Assembly (NCBI GenBank): GCA_004431415.1
Contig: QPMI01000417.1
Location: 1 to 64,000, forward strand
Length of the DNA: 64,000 nucleotides
Source of the DNA: Cyanophora paradoxa
Taxonomy: Eukaryota > Glaucocystophyceae > Cyanophorales > Cyanophoraceae
Direction: 5' to 3'
Under the pieces are notes generated by a model. It was not told where the DNA came from and did no database searches. It saw only the letters and a program-made list of their open reading frames with translations. Positions 11,667 through 23,190 of this stretch are shown here, in pieces. The number at the start of each line of letters is the position of its first letter. The first letter of the stretch is position 1. Both the position numbers and the translations under genes were made by a program.

Positions 11667-13379
11667 ATGGTCCTGCCCGCCGTCGAGGTGCGGCCTTCGC
11701 ACCTCGTGAAGAAGAGGCTGCTTGAGATTGGCGACAAGGTGCGGCATCCTCCGCTTCAGCTTCCGTTCGAATCCAGCGCATGCGCAAGCGGCTCTAACGC
11801 TGTAGCTCGAGCCCGCGTGTGCCTAGCTATAGCGTCTATCATGCCGGGACGCATAGCGTGCCGTACAGCCCTGACGAATGCACACGCGCGCGGCCTGCAG
11901 GTTTGCGCGGAGGTCGATGGCATCGCAGATCTGAGCGACGACGCGGTGGCCGTCGTCTCGAGAGAAGCGAATATGGTCGTTTTGAGCTGGAAGGACTCCG
12001 CGGGCCAGCTCGCCGTCGGGGGAGTGAAGGCGCGTTTCCCGTTCTGATCTCGGACATCTCATCTCGAGCTCGCGTGGGCGCAGCGCTCACTCTCTCCGCC
12101 GCAGAACTTTGCGATGCAGCGGGGCGCCGATCTCTCGAGGCCCTGGCAGTCCGTGAAACTCGTGCGCACGGGCGAGACTCTGGACGCGCTGCGAACCCGC
12201 TACGTCGCGCTGGAGCAGCAGCGGGAGCAGCAGCAGGCGGCGGCGGCGGCAGCGGCGGCGGGAGCTTCGGGAGCCCTGGGCTCGCAGGCGCCCGCAGGCG
12301 AGGGCGCCTCGGGGTCCCTTAGCATCGTCGTCGCGGGCCCCTCCGCCGGCAGCGGGACGCCTCTACCCTCCCCGCCGCCCTCTGGCAAGGTACCCCCCCA
12401 CCCCGCCCCCCCCCCCCTTCGCTATCGCTTTCGCCGTTGCTGATGTTGCCCTCGCGCAGTCCGGCTTCAACGTAGCCCTCAAAGCCGGGAGCTACCAGAC
12501 CCAGGTACCCCCCTGCCCCTCCCCCTCCCCCTCCTCACTTCCTCCCCCCTCCCCCACCCCCACTCGGAGGAAGCCCACTCGCTCCCCCGCAGCCGCTGAG
12601 GCTACCGCCGCTGGCGCCGGACGAGGCGGAGTTCGCGAAAAAGCTGGAGGAGGCGATCTGGGAGCGGAAGAGGCGGGGGGGTACAGTCAGCGGCGTCGCC
12701 CAGCTCTGCACGCAGCTCCGCGGCGTCTCGGTCCACTTTCTTTCCACCGCTGAGAAGAACGTCTGCCCCGCCATCGCCCTCGCCATATGGTGCGCACCGC
12801 GCACCCGCGTGAGCGTACCCCCGCCGGTCTCACGTACCCCCCGCAGGCGAAAGCTGGACAAGAAAGAGGACCTGCGGTCGTTCTGCATCCACTCGCTCTC
12901 CAGGGAGCGCGAGAAGCACATGGAGAGCCTGAGGAAGCTCGGCCTGGACGAGCGGAGACCGGCATCCGTCGTGGGCATACTCGACAGGCACGTGCACGCC
13001 GGCGGCAGCGGAAACACCTCTGGGATCGCGGAGGCCAGCAGGTACCCCACCCCACCCGGCCGCGCGCGCCCCGCTTCGACGAGGCGTCATGTTCACGACC
13101 CCCGTCTGCAGGCTCTTCTGCTCTATTCTTAGCAACACGCACGCGCTCCGGATATCCCTTGCGAAGGTGCCGGCCCGCCCTGCCCGCGCGCGTCTTCCAC
13201 AGCCTCGCCTATAAATTGCGCAGATCGACAAGAAAGGGCTGGACGTCGAGACCTTCGGGGAGGACGGCGGCAGCGGCGGCGAGCAGCGCCGCAGCGTCCT
13301 CATCGCCTACGAGTACGGCATCCGCAACATCACGTTCTACGCCATCGTACCCTCCCGCTGTGCGACGCGCCTACCCCCC

Positions 13380-13413
<34 letters not shown>

Positions 13414-16400
13414 TCATCCGCGCGCTGCGAGCAGACGCGACCTTCCACAGCTCGCCCTGGCAGCTGCTACGGGTCTTCCAGAACTCTCTGCGTGCGCCTT
13501 CGTATAATTTCGGCCCAAATTCAAACCGCCTCCTGCCCCTCGCCCATCCGATTTGATCCGAGCTGCAGGTACGACCCCGGGACTTCTCTGCGGCGAGTCT
13601 CGCCCTGTCTTTCTCCAGGCGAGTCTCTCTCACCCAGGCCGTGTTTTCTTCCCCCCCCCTCCCCCCCCCCCCTTCCCGGCCCCCCGGCCCTCTGCCCCGC
13701 TTTTCCGTCCTTCTTCACGCCTTTCTAGGGTTGCTGACGCCCCAAGCGCAGTTCAACCCCGTCCCGGACTCCCGGCGGTGCCTGTGGAACGTGGACGAGG
13801 CAGGCTCAACCCTCCAGCGCTTGGAGTCCGGACTCGAAGACGTGCGTGCGGGGGCGGGCGCGCGCACTCCGCCCTCGATCCCACAGTCAACCCCCGCAGT
13901 TCCAAGAGAGGGTCCGCGACCCGCTGGCAGGGAGCCGTCGCTTCGTCGTGCAGCTCATCCTCGACCTCGTCTCTCTGGTCAAGAGGCTCGACGCCGTCCG
14001 CTTAGCCCGCAGCCAGGATGGCGCCGCGCAGGTGCGCGCTCTCGCTTCCACTCGATGCCTGGCTCCCCATGGACTCATAAGACCGCCTGACGACAGGTGA
14101 CCCTCGCCGGAAACCACATCAAGGAGGTGCCTACCCCGCGTTCGAGTTCTCCCTGGCTCATTCCTCACTTTCGCCCCTTCCGCAGCTCCTCCTTCGCCTG
14201 CAGCAGCGCTACGTCGAGTTCTGGAACGCGATCCAGTGGAACGTGGCCGTCGTGGGGTACACCGGCGCCGGTGCGCGCGCGCCCCCGACCCCGCTCGTCG
14301 TTGAAGCCTAACACGACCGCAGGCAAGTCCACGCTGCTCACGTCGGTCGTCCGCGACGGGCTCCCGACTCCAGAGGAGTTCCACGCGCTCATCGCGGGCC
14401 ATCCGCACCTGCTGGCGGACAAGGCTTCGTACCAGGCGCGGCCGCGCGGCTTTAGCTCATCTTTGTCCACCTCGCTATGAAGTTCGCGAACCAGGCCTTA
14501 CGTTCGAGTCTCCGCTCCGCGCAGAAGTACCTGCTCGTGCAGGGGCCCCCCCAGCTGGAGGGCAACCGCCTCGACAGCATCGTGAGGGGGCACGCGCACT
14601 TCGTTCTACTACTCGGCGTCAGCCCCCGCGCGCGCCGCTGATCCGCGCCCGCGCGCAGGCTCGTCGGCGCGCTGCGCGCCAGGGCCGGCGCTGAGGTTAT
14701 GGACCACGTGCACAAAGGGGACCTGCTCCCCGCGTTTTCGGCGGGAGCCACGTCGAGCGTGCCCCCGCGCATGGCGCGCCCTTCCCTGTTGAGCTTAAGT
14801 CTTCATGTTTACATCGCTTACTGTTGCTTTTCGCAGGTTTACAGTGTCGTTCCTTATCTTCGAATCGTCTTCAAGAGTCTCGAGGACTTCACAAAGGTAT
14901 CGTTTCTGCATATTTCTTCTCTCCGATCTGCCTTGGCCTCTTCATAGTTGACGCGCTCGCCTCCAGATTACGAAGGAGGCTTCCGCCTACCTGGAAATGT
15001 TCCACAGTAAGGAGACCCTGACGTCGAGGCAGCGCATGACGATCGAGGAGGCCCTGACCATGTCCGCCACCGGGAAATTCAGTTGTCATCTTCTAGTTCT
15101 AGAGCTCAAGCGTTGCGTTCGCAGGCTCGGCATGGAGGACCCCGTCGAGGGCGCGCGGGCCGAGGTGGCCGAGGACGCCCCCGACACGCTGGACGACCAC
15201 CTGTGGCGCATCCCGTGCGCCCCTGCAGCGGCCCTTTAAATTTCGCGCTTGGTTCGAGCTGCTTGGCTCGCCACCCGAGCGCTGACGTCGTTCGTTCGGT
15301 CCAGGCGGGGGTCGCTGGAGCTGCCCGAGGGCTTCAAGGACTTCAAGGAGGTGCTCGGCTGCACCGTCGACGTCGTCGTGTGGGGGCCCCGGCTGGAGGA
15401 CGCGGTGCACCTCGTTCACTCCCGATGCCGGCGCCGCGCGTCTGTTGGCCTTGACCTAAGCCGAAGCCGCGCAGATCCGGGCCATCCACGAGCACCTCGT
15501 CCTGCTGGCGACGCGCGGCAAGTGGTCCTTCTGGGGCCTCGTCGCCGCGACGGAGATCGGCCTGCCCTCGGAGAACCTGCGCCACCAGGAGATCGTGCGC
15601 CATATTAAATTCACGTTTTGCCACCCGCATCACTGCTGATCACGATTCCATCCCGTGTCAGATGGACTGCACGGGCATGAGCGGCTCGGACCGCATCCGC
15701 CACCACATCGGCACCACGGCGTTTCTGGAGGCGGGCACGTCGGGCCCGCACCTCGGCGCGCGCGCGGCAATGTGGGAGGCGCAGGGGAGCGCGCAGGTCC
15801 GTATACGTAGACGCCACCGCGCATCTCGCGATCGCGAAATCCGCCTACCACCAAAGGCCGATCGCGAGCCGCGCGCGCACAGCACGGGACCGACAAGGTT
15901 GTCGCGGCGGCCATCTCGACGGCCGAGCGGAGGCCGCCGCCGGCACTGGCGGCCATCCCCGCCGAGCAAGTACACGGCGACTTCGACGTGCTCGTCCACG
16001 TCATCCAGCGCAACTCCATCCACGTGGTGCGCTAAGAATTCGACTCGGCCGCCGCAGAGCTGCCGCTGTTTGACCGTTTTTTCGCGTCGCCAGGCGTGCA
16101 AGGAGGGGCTGCGGCCCGCCGTTCGCCGGCTGCTGGAGAGGCCGGAGGAGTGCAAGGCGCGCGCGGCTGCCGAGCGCGCGGCCGCGGCTGACGAGGCCGC
16201 GCGCGCCAGGTGATCGTGGTGGGGGACGTCGAGCGCGACATGGAGGGCGCGACAGAGGGCGCCGCCAGGACGCACTTCATAAACACCATCAAGACCGAGT
16301 GGCAGGTTCGCTTAGCAAATGATTTTTTACAGTTGCAATTAGAACATACATATGCATCATATGGATCGTCAGATTCCTTTGTCGTTGGTTTCTAATTCCG

Positions 16401-19288
16401 AATTTCGTCTGCAGGAAGGGCTCGTCAAGAGTGTGAACTCCGAGATGGGTGGCGACTCGAATGCGCAGGTTGTACGTTGGAGAAGGTCGGTTCTAAACAG
16501 CTATGCGGACGTGCAGGAACTCTTGACTAAACGAACGCGCAGGATGAAGGGAGCCAAAACAATCGAAGCGGCGTTCGTCAAGGCACGCCCCGATCACTAT
16601 CGGAAGGGCAAAGGCGAACGGCCCGACGTCGCGGTAAGATACCAGCTGCAGTACTCGTCAGATCTAGAACGTTGTCGGGCCAAGTTCTGAGCCTTGCCGC
16701 ACATGCACATGCACAGATGCTTGTCAACAAGATCCAAGCGCACCGCGAACAGGTGGGCTTCCCTAAGCCGTCGACTCCGGCGTCTGCCTCTCCTCCGAGG
16801 TCGCACATGCTTGGCTGACGTCGACTCCGATCTGGCCCTCTCCTCAGATCGTGGGGCGCCGCCTGGCCACGGTCGCCTGTAATACTCTGACGCGGGCCCT
16901 CCTTCCCTGCTGGGAGCGCATCTACATCGTGCGCGCGCGTCTTCCGCCTTTGGTTTCGACGATCGCGACAAAAAATAATGCAAATAGAGGCATAATATGA
17001 ACTAATCCACTATAGTAGTATAGTAAACGGGTATGATAACGATCATATAAAATACCAACAAGCAAAAATAAGGCAGGACTAACAATACCATGACTTATCA
17101 TTACCATTATAGAACCTTCTATTGACTGCCGAGCTTATCGGAATGCGGGCATCCAGATCGCCGAGATCCAGGGGCACTCGGCGGAGGAGAAGGCGGCGGT
17201 GTTCAACGCGCTGGAGGAGAAGGCCCGGCAGCTGGTGCAGCTCGCGCTGAGGCTCGACGCCCGCATCGACCGCAAGGTGGTGAAGGCAGCCGCGGCCAGC
17301 GCGGTCAGCGCTTTCTTATTTCTAGATCTCTTTTCCGCCTCTCTCCACGCGTGAAATCAAACGTGCAGGGCGCCGAGGCGACCGACGAGGACGACAGGTG
17401 CAGCGCGTTCAGCGGCAGCAGCGGCCGGCACGACGAGGACGAGGACGGGGAGGACTACCAGGACCTCGAGGAGGACGACGACGACATGGCCGAGGAAGAG
17501 GACGGCGCCGGCGCCGACCGCGACGCGGCGTCGTCTTCGCAGACGATCGAAGCGAACTTCGACGACAAGAAGCGGCCGCGGCTGAGCGAGGCCCTGCGCT
17601 GCGTTCTGAAGGAAGCCGTGAACCCGTGCCTCAAGAAGTGCACTGGGAAGCGCTTCCTTGCAGAGATCGTGCGCGGAGCCTCGGCCCCGCCTCGCCCGCA
17701 CCGCCTCTCCTAGGCCTGCCCATGACCTCTGCACTCCGCGCCGCGGCCGCCCGCAGGAAGCGATTCTCCTCTCGGGGGTCACGAACAAGATGCAGGCACT
17801 GAACAGGGCCTTGAAGAAGACGCCGGCGAGCTCGAGCAAGGTGGCGAAGGCGCTCGTCGGGCCCATGCTGGTCTGCTCGTCGGCCTTAATTCGTCCAAAG
17901 TTTCTCTGCCCGTGCCAATGTTCTCGCAGATCGCTATGCCAGTGCAGCTGAGGGAGAAACTGAATGAGCACATCGGGAAGCGGGCGCGGCCTCCTACCCC
18001 TATTCACCTTCTATGCTGCCGGCCTCCCACCGCTTTCTAATCGCCTCGACCGCAGTTCTTCGATTCTCTTTTCAGTGAACTCGAGGAGAAACACCTCTTC
18101 CGCAAGGCCCCCACCCCCGCCTCGGAGTCAGACTCGGGGCGCTCGCGCACCACCGCCCTCCGCGACGCCATCATCGACTCCGAATTTCGGTCCGAATTTC
18201 GGAAAAATCCGCGCCACGGCCGCGCGCGCGCGCGCGCTGCCTCGATCTGATCCCGGCGCGCGCGCAGGGACGGGCGCTCGCAGCTGCGCGAGAGGCAGGA
18301 CGGCGTTCGCGAGCGCCTCGCCGGCTTTGTGCCCAGTTTGGTGACGGAGCTCGACGAGATGGCGTGCACTGCGATCTTGCGCTTCAAATTTCCCGTTACC
18401 CAAGCTGAGAGCTCGACCGCAGCTCGACGAGCGCATTGGCAATATCGAAGAGAAAATCAAGGGGAAGGCGCGTGCGATGCGTGTGAATCCCTTTCGTCGG
18501 GCCGCTTGGAAAACTAACGTCGCATTTCCACAGCCTCTTCAGAAGAAACTGGACTTCCTGGCGAAGCAGGCACGGCCGATCGCAGTCGCGATCAAGGACA
18601 GAATCCGGAACCGAATGGAGGTGCGCGGGGCCCATTAACGAGGCCCCCATACTCTGCTTCCATATATGTCTCGGCTAATCACGCTTAATTTTCCCGCAGG
18701 TGTTTCGACATGAAGTCGCCATGGTGCAGAACACGATACCGCAGGTTTGCTCTCACCTAGCTGTATGTATCATGCCTAGCTGAGATTACACACCCGCGCC
18801 CGCCCCGCCCCGCCCCGCCCGCAGTTCCTGATGGACGGTGCGGAGAGCCTGCGGCGGTTCCAGGCGGAGGACCTGGCGAAGATGAGCACGGAGGCGGCGA
18901 AGAAGGCGCTGGCGGAGGCGTCCGGCGTCGCCGTCGCCGCGATGAGGGAGGCCGTCGAGCGCTTCGGCGGCCGCCCCGAGTGGATGTGCGCCCATCCAAC
19001 GACTTCGACGACTTCTAACTACGTATTAATCTTTGTGTATCGCAGGGCCGAGCTGAGGAGGGCCGTCAAGGACCTTCCCGAGCGGCTGCGGGCGGAGCTG
19101 GGGCGCGGGGTACCATCGCTCTTTAGAGTCGACGGGCCGGAGCCGGACCCTCCGACCTCTGCGGCCGGGCCCAGCGGAGCCGCGGACGCGGCCGCGGCGC
19201 CTGTCCAGGCTCCTGCGCCGTCGTCGTCGCAGCAGGCGAAGGAGAAGGCGAAGGGGCCAGCCACGTCGTCTTCGCCGCCGCCTCCGCC

Positions 19289-19331
<43 letters not shown>

Positions 19332-20718
19332 CAACAACAGAAGCAGAAGCGGCCGCGCGAAGGTGGAGCGGCGGGCGAGGAGCACCGGCCGCGGGGGCGG
19401 CCGATGCCCGCGCCCGCGCCCGCTGCCGCCAGCCAGAGAGAGCCCGGCCCTTCGAGCGGAGCGGGGGGCACGAGCGCCGCGGCCGCAGCCGAAGCGAGCC
19501 AGCGACGAGCGCCCTCCGGGTCCCCAACCTCGTCGCGATCGCGCCCCGCCGCCGGCGGTGGCGCCAGTGGCTCCTCCAGCGGCCAACGATCGTCGGAGCC
19601 GCCGCCGATCTTCGTCCCGCCGGCAGCAGCAGCTGCTGCAGGCGGATCAGGCGGAAAGAGGCCGGCCCCGGCCCCGGCGCAGCAGCCATCGGCGTCAGCG
19701 CCCGCCCCGTCTGCAGGCGCGGGGCGAAGGCCGGCCAACAGCCGCCAGGCGCCCGAAGCAGCATGCGCAGCTCTAGCGACCTCGCGGCCGTCCGCAGCCG
19801 CAGCCGCCCAGCAGCTGCCGCGCACGAGCTCTTCCGGATCTGCAGGACGAGCCTCCGCATCTCCTGCAAACTCCCCGCCACCGGTCCCAGCCGCTGCGGC
19901 CTCCGGAAGCGGCCTTAGAACGCGCGTTGCGGCCGCCCCGGCGGCGACCCAGCCAGGCTCCTCTTCTTCCCCCCCAGCCGACCCCGCCGAGCGCCCGCCG
20001 CCGCACAGGGGACCGGTCCCCGAGGTCCTCCCCGTACCCCGGCGGAACCCACCGCCCGGCGCCCCCCGCAGCAGCGGCGGCGGCGCCGCAGGGGGGAAGT
20101 CTTCCCGGGCTTCCGCCCCCGCCTCCTCCTCCGCCGCCGCCGACGCCGCGGCCCCCGCGTCGACGTCGACGTCGACGTCGGGCTCAGCGGGCGCCGGCGC
20201 GCCGCGGCGGGTCGGATCTCCGCCCGCGCAGCAGCCTTCGGCGGGCGGGAGCGAGGTGGCCACGCCTTCGCCATCCTCCGCGAAGCGGAAGCGCCGAATC
20301 GAGGACGACTACGACGAGGCCGACGCGGCGGATGAGGAGGCCGCGAGGCGCCGCTCGGCCGGCGGCGGCGGCGGTGGCGGGCCGAGCCAGAGCCCGGGCG
20401 CGGGCCGGGGGCCCCTGGCTCCAAGGCCAGGACGGCGCCGGCCGCCCCGTCCGCCCCCAGCGGCGGCGGTCCGAGCTCGAGTCAGCGCCAAGGTCCCCTC
20501 CGGCCACGGCCGCGGCCGCGGGCTCGGGATCCGCACCGAGGCCCCGGGCGCCGGCGCCGGCGCCGGCGGCGGCCCCGCCCGCGGACCGCGAGCGGGAGCA
20601 GCTGGAGAGAGCGCTGGAGGAGTCGAAGCGGGAGGCGCGGGCGCGCGAGGAGCGGGAGCGCCGCGAGGAGGAGCGCCTGCTGCAGGAGGCCCTCCGCCGC
20701 TCCCTCGCAGAGCGCTAG
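11667..20718 (+). CDS. SLIP-GC-like large GTPase with polyglutamine and ubiquitin-interacting motifs
   Basis: About 40 exons, probably 1,600-1,750 residues, starting at ATG 11,667 (MVLPAVEVRPSHLVKKRLLE). Well-supported exons include 11667-11738, 11901-12029, 12105-12389, 12460-12504, 12593-12789, 12847-13041, 13224-13346, 13752-13841, 13900-14031, 14186-14270, 14323-14435, 15475-15594, 15662-15796, 15883-16026, 16210-16305, 16517-16633, 17157-17303, 17369-17668, 17757-17870, 18056-18189, 18268-18394, 18534-18620, 18825-18985 and 19046 onward. The P-loop VAVVGYTGAGKST is split by an intron. The switch region WGLVAATEIGLPS then MDCTGMSGSD matches gene B. Later come an acidic stretch (about 17,430-17,480) and coiled segments. 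The last large exon carries Q-runs (about 19,291-19,350), a basic patch KRKRRIEDDYDEA, and the terminal helices LERALEESK and EEERLLQEALRRSLAER, both fitting the ubiquitin-interacting motif. An intron at about 20,490-20,605 is needed to reach that frame. Joins near 13,435-13,500 and 14,581-14,659 are unsettled. Confidence 0.85.
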
Positions 20719-20980
20719 GCCAGCTAGGCCAGGCCTAGCCGGGCCCCGGATCTCTTAGCTTGCCGGCGCCAAATTGTAAGATTTGATCTCTTCTTTAAGC
20801 TTCATGATCAAGAGCGGTCTGAGTGACTTCAAGTTTCATACGCATGCGCACATATATGTATTCGAAGCGGAAATGCAGTTAGTTACTTGGGGGATCGGAG
20901 GCATTGCGATCGCAGCTCCCTATAGCTAGGCCTGCGGGTACGTACACTGGAGCTAACGTCAACTAGCTGGCAGGCGCCCC

Positions 20981-22981
20981 TCACTTCTTAAGGGCGCCCG
21001 AAGCGCTCGCCGGGATGGCGTTTAGAAGGCGGGCGAGCCGCTGCTCGGAGGTCTCGGCGCCGCCGGCCGCCGCGGGGGCGGCTGTGGATGCCGCCGGTTT
21101 GGCGGGCGAGGCGGCCGGCGCCGGCCGGAGGACGGGTACAGGGGAGACGGAGGGGCGGGAGGGGGAGACGGGCGCGGTGCGGACGGAGGCGTTCAGCGGG
21201 GCGGGGGCGGCCGAGGCCGAGGCGCGCCCGGGTGAGGAGGGCGCCCCCATCGCGGCCGGGACGGTGAGGGTGGACGCGGCGGCGGCGGGTGGCTTCGCGG
21301 CCGGCGGGTCCGCCGCGGCCGGCTTGGCAGGCTGCTCCACCGGCTTGGCCGCGGGGGCCGCCGCGGGGGCCTGTTTCGCGGGCGACGGCGCCACTGGGGC
21401 GGCTGGCTCCGCTGCCTTCGCCGCTTGCTGCTGCGCCGGTTTGGCAGGAGACTCCGGTTCCGCCGGCTTGGGCGCCGGCTCCGCCGGCTTGGCCGCCGGA
21501 GCGGGGGCCGCGGCCGGCGCCGGGGCCGGGGCCGGGGCCGGAGCGGGGGCCGCGGCCGGCGCAGGGGCAGGCGGCCGCGCCCCGCCCGAGGCGGCCCGTC
21601 CGAGGACCGGGTTCGGCGAGACCGGCACGCGCGCCGCGGCGCCGGCGATGACCGCCGCGGCCGCCGGGGGGGCCTTGGGCGAGCCGGGTACGCTGTTGCT
21701 GCTGCTCGCGGAGAGCCGCCTCGCAGAGGCGCCCTTCGCCGCCGCCTCGCCCTGCGCCTCCCGCAGCTGCGAGTTCGCCTGCGCAGACGCCGCCGGATCA
21801 AATTCAATCGAGCTCGACAGATTCGAATCCTGAATCGCGTACCCGCTCCAGGGCGGCGCGGAGCATGTCGCGCTCCTGCTCGGCGGCCAGCGCGCGCTCC
21901 TTCATCTCGGCGAGCTTGGCCTTCTCCTGCGCGAGCTCCCGCGCGATCTCCGACTCGCGCCCGCGCTCCGCCTCCAGTGCGCGGCGCGAGCCCTCCACGG
22001 CGTCCTTGCCCGACTTCATCCACTTCTGCGGGGATCAAATTTGAATTCGAACCGCACAACGGCGAAACCGCCACGGATATCGGGAGGAGCACACCTGCAG
22101 ATCCGCTTCGGCTCGCTCCGCGCGCGTCCGCATCTGATCGCGCTCAGCTGTGACGGCCTTGATCTGCGAATTTGATCCCGGCCCGACCAGTGAGCTGGCG
22201 CGCGGCGGGCGCCGGCGATCACAGCAAGGGGTCTACCTGAGCCTCCGCGTCGGAAACGCGGCGCCATAGCTCGTCGGCTCCAGGCGCCGGCTTCGTGGGC
22301 GACGGAGGGAGAGAGGCCTTCGTTGTGCCCTGCTCAATGCTCGTCAGTCGGGCCTCGCGGGCGAAAGGTGCGCTTTCTCCGCGCACGGATAGAGTTGCCA
22401 GAGAATCGAACTTGAGCGCGGACGCTCCGGCCTCGGCCCGGGCGAGCTGGGCCTCGAGGCTTTTCGAGTGCTCGCGCAGCTTCTTCGCCTCCGACTCGGC
22501 CGAGGCTTCGTTTTCCTTGGCAGACTTCAGGTTCGCCAAGGCCCTGCCGAGGACCCGTCAGAAGAGCGCCGCGGGCCCCTGCGGACCCACACGAGCCGCG
22601 ACCACCACCGGATCTCGAGGTCGCGTATGGCGAGCCGATCGGAGGGCGGGAGCTTCGGAAAAGCACGCACAAGCTAGCAACACGAGTCGCCTCTGTTCGC
22701 TCCAGGTAGAGAGTTGTGAATTTGCCGAGGAGCTCCAGCCGGAATGCGGTGAGGGTCTGGGCCACGGAAAGCTGGCGGGGGCTGGCCTCTTTCAGCGATC
22801 GCTTCGACTGTGTGAGCGACTCTACGACGTTCGCCGCAGCATTCGACGCCCGGGGCTGCGCCACCCGCTCCTCGAGGTCTTCGACTCTCCGCGTGAGCCA
22901 GTCCTCGAGCTGCTCAAACTGAGGGTGCCTGGGCGTCTGGGGCGTCGCTGGAGGTCGTGAAATAGCGTCTTCGGCCGCCAT
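20981..22981 (-). CDS. Coiled-coil protein with Pro/Ala/Lys-rich tail
   Basis: About eight exons, starting at ATG 22,981 (MAAEDAISRPPATPQTPRHP). The first exon is helical (FEQLEDWLTRRVEDLEERVA), followed by short exons (DRLAIRDLEIR; ALANLKSAKENEASAESEA; IKAVTAERDQMRTRAERAE; KWMKSGKDAVEGSRRALEAE) that form an extended coiled coil. The last exons change to a low-complexity tail dominated by PAKPAE and APAP words and end LLNAIPASASGALKK before the stop at 20,981. No catalytic motif is visible, so a scaffold or filament-like role is only a guess. It shares a 210-bp divergent promoter region with kinase gene E and converges on gene C with about 260 bp between stops. Confidence 0.8.
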
Positions 22982-23190
22982 GCTGGCGGCGGTGGCAACC
23001 ACGACGAATAACCTGTACCCGGGGCCGATTGCCGGCAAAAAGCAGCTGCGTGTTCGGAGCCCGACGCACGTCCTCGCGGAACGCGCGGACGCACGATAGC
23101 GAAACGCTCTGTCGCACGGTCGCAGCCGGCGGGCGTTAGCGACACGCTCCTCGAAGCCCGAGCGGGCAGTGGAGCCCTGCCGCGGGCGCC
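22982..23190. promoter_or_regulatory. Divergent promoter region between genes D and E
   Basis: About 209 bp separate the divergent start codons, the tightest pair in the window. No TATA-like box is obvious. Confidence 0.45.

Noticed and set aside
19019-20263. A 414-codon minus-strand open frame with a Cys run opposite gene C
   Set aside because: It is the complement of the CAG-repeat, Pro/Ala-rich last exon of C; composition keeps the frame open and it has no splice or domain logic.
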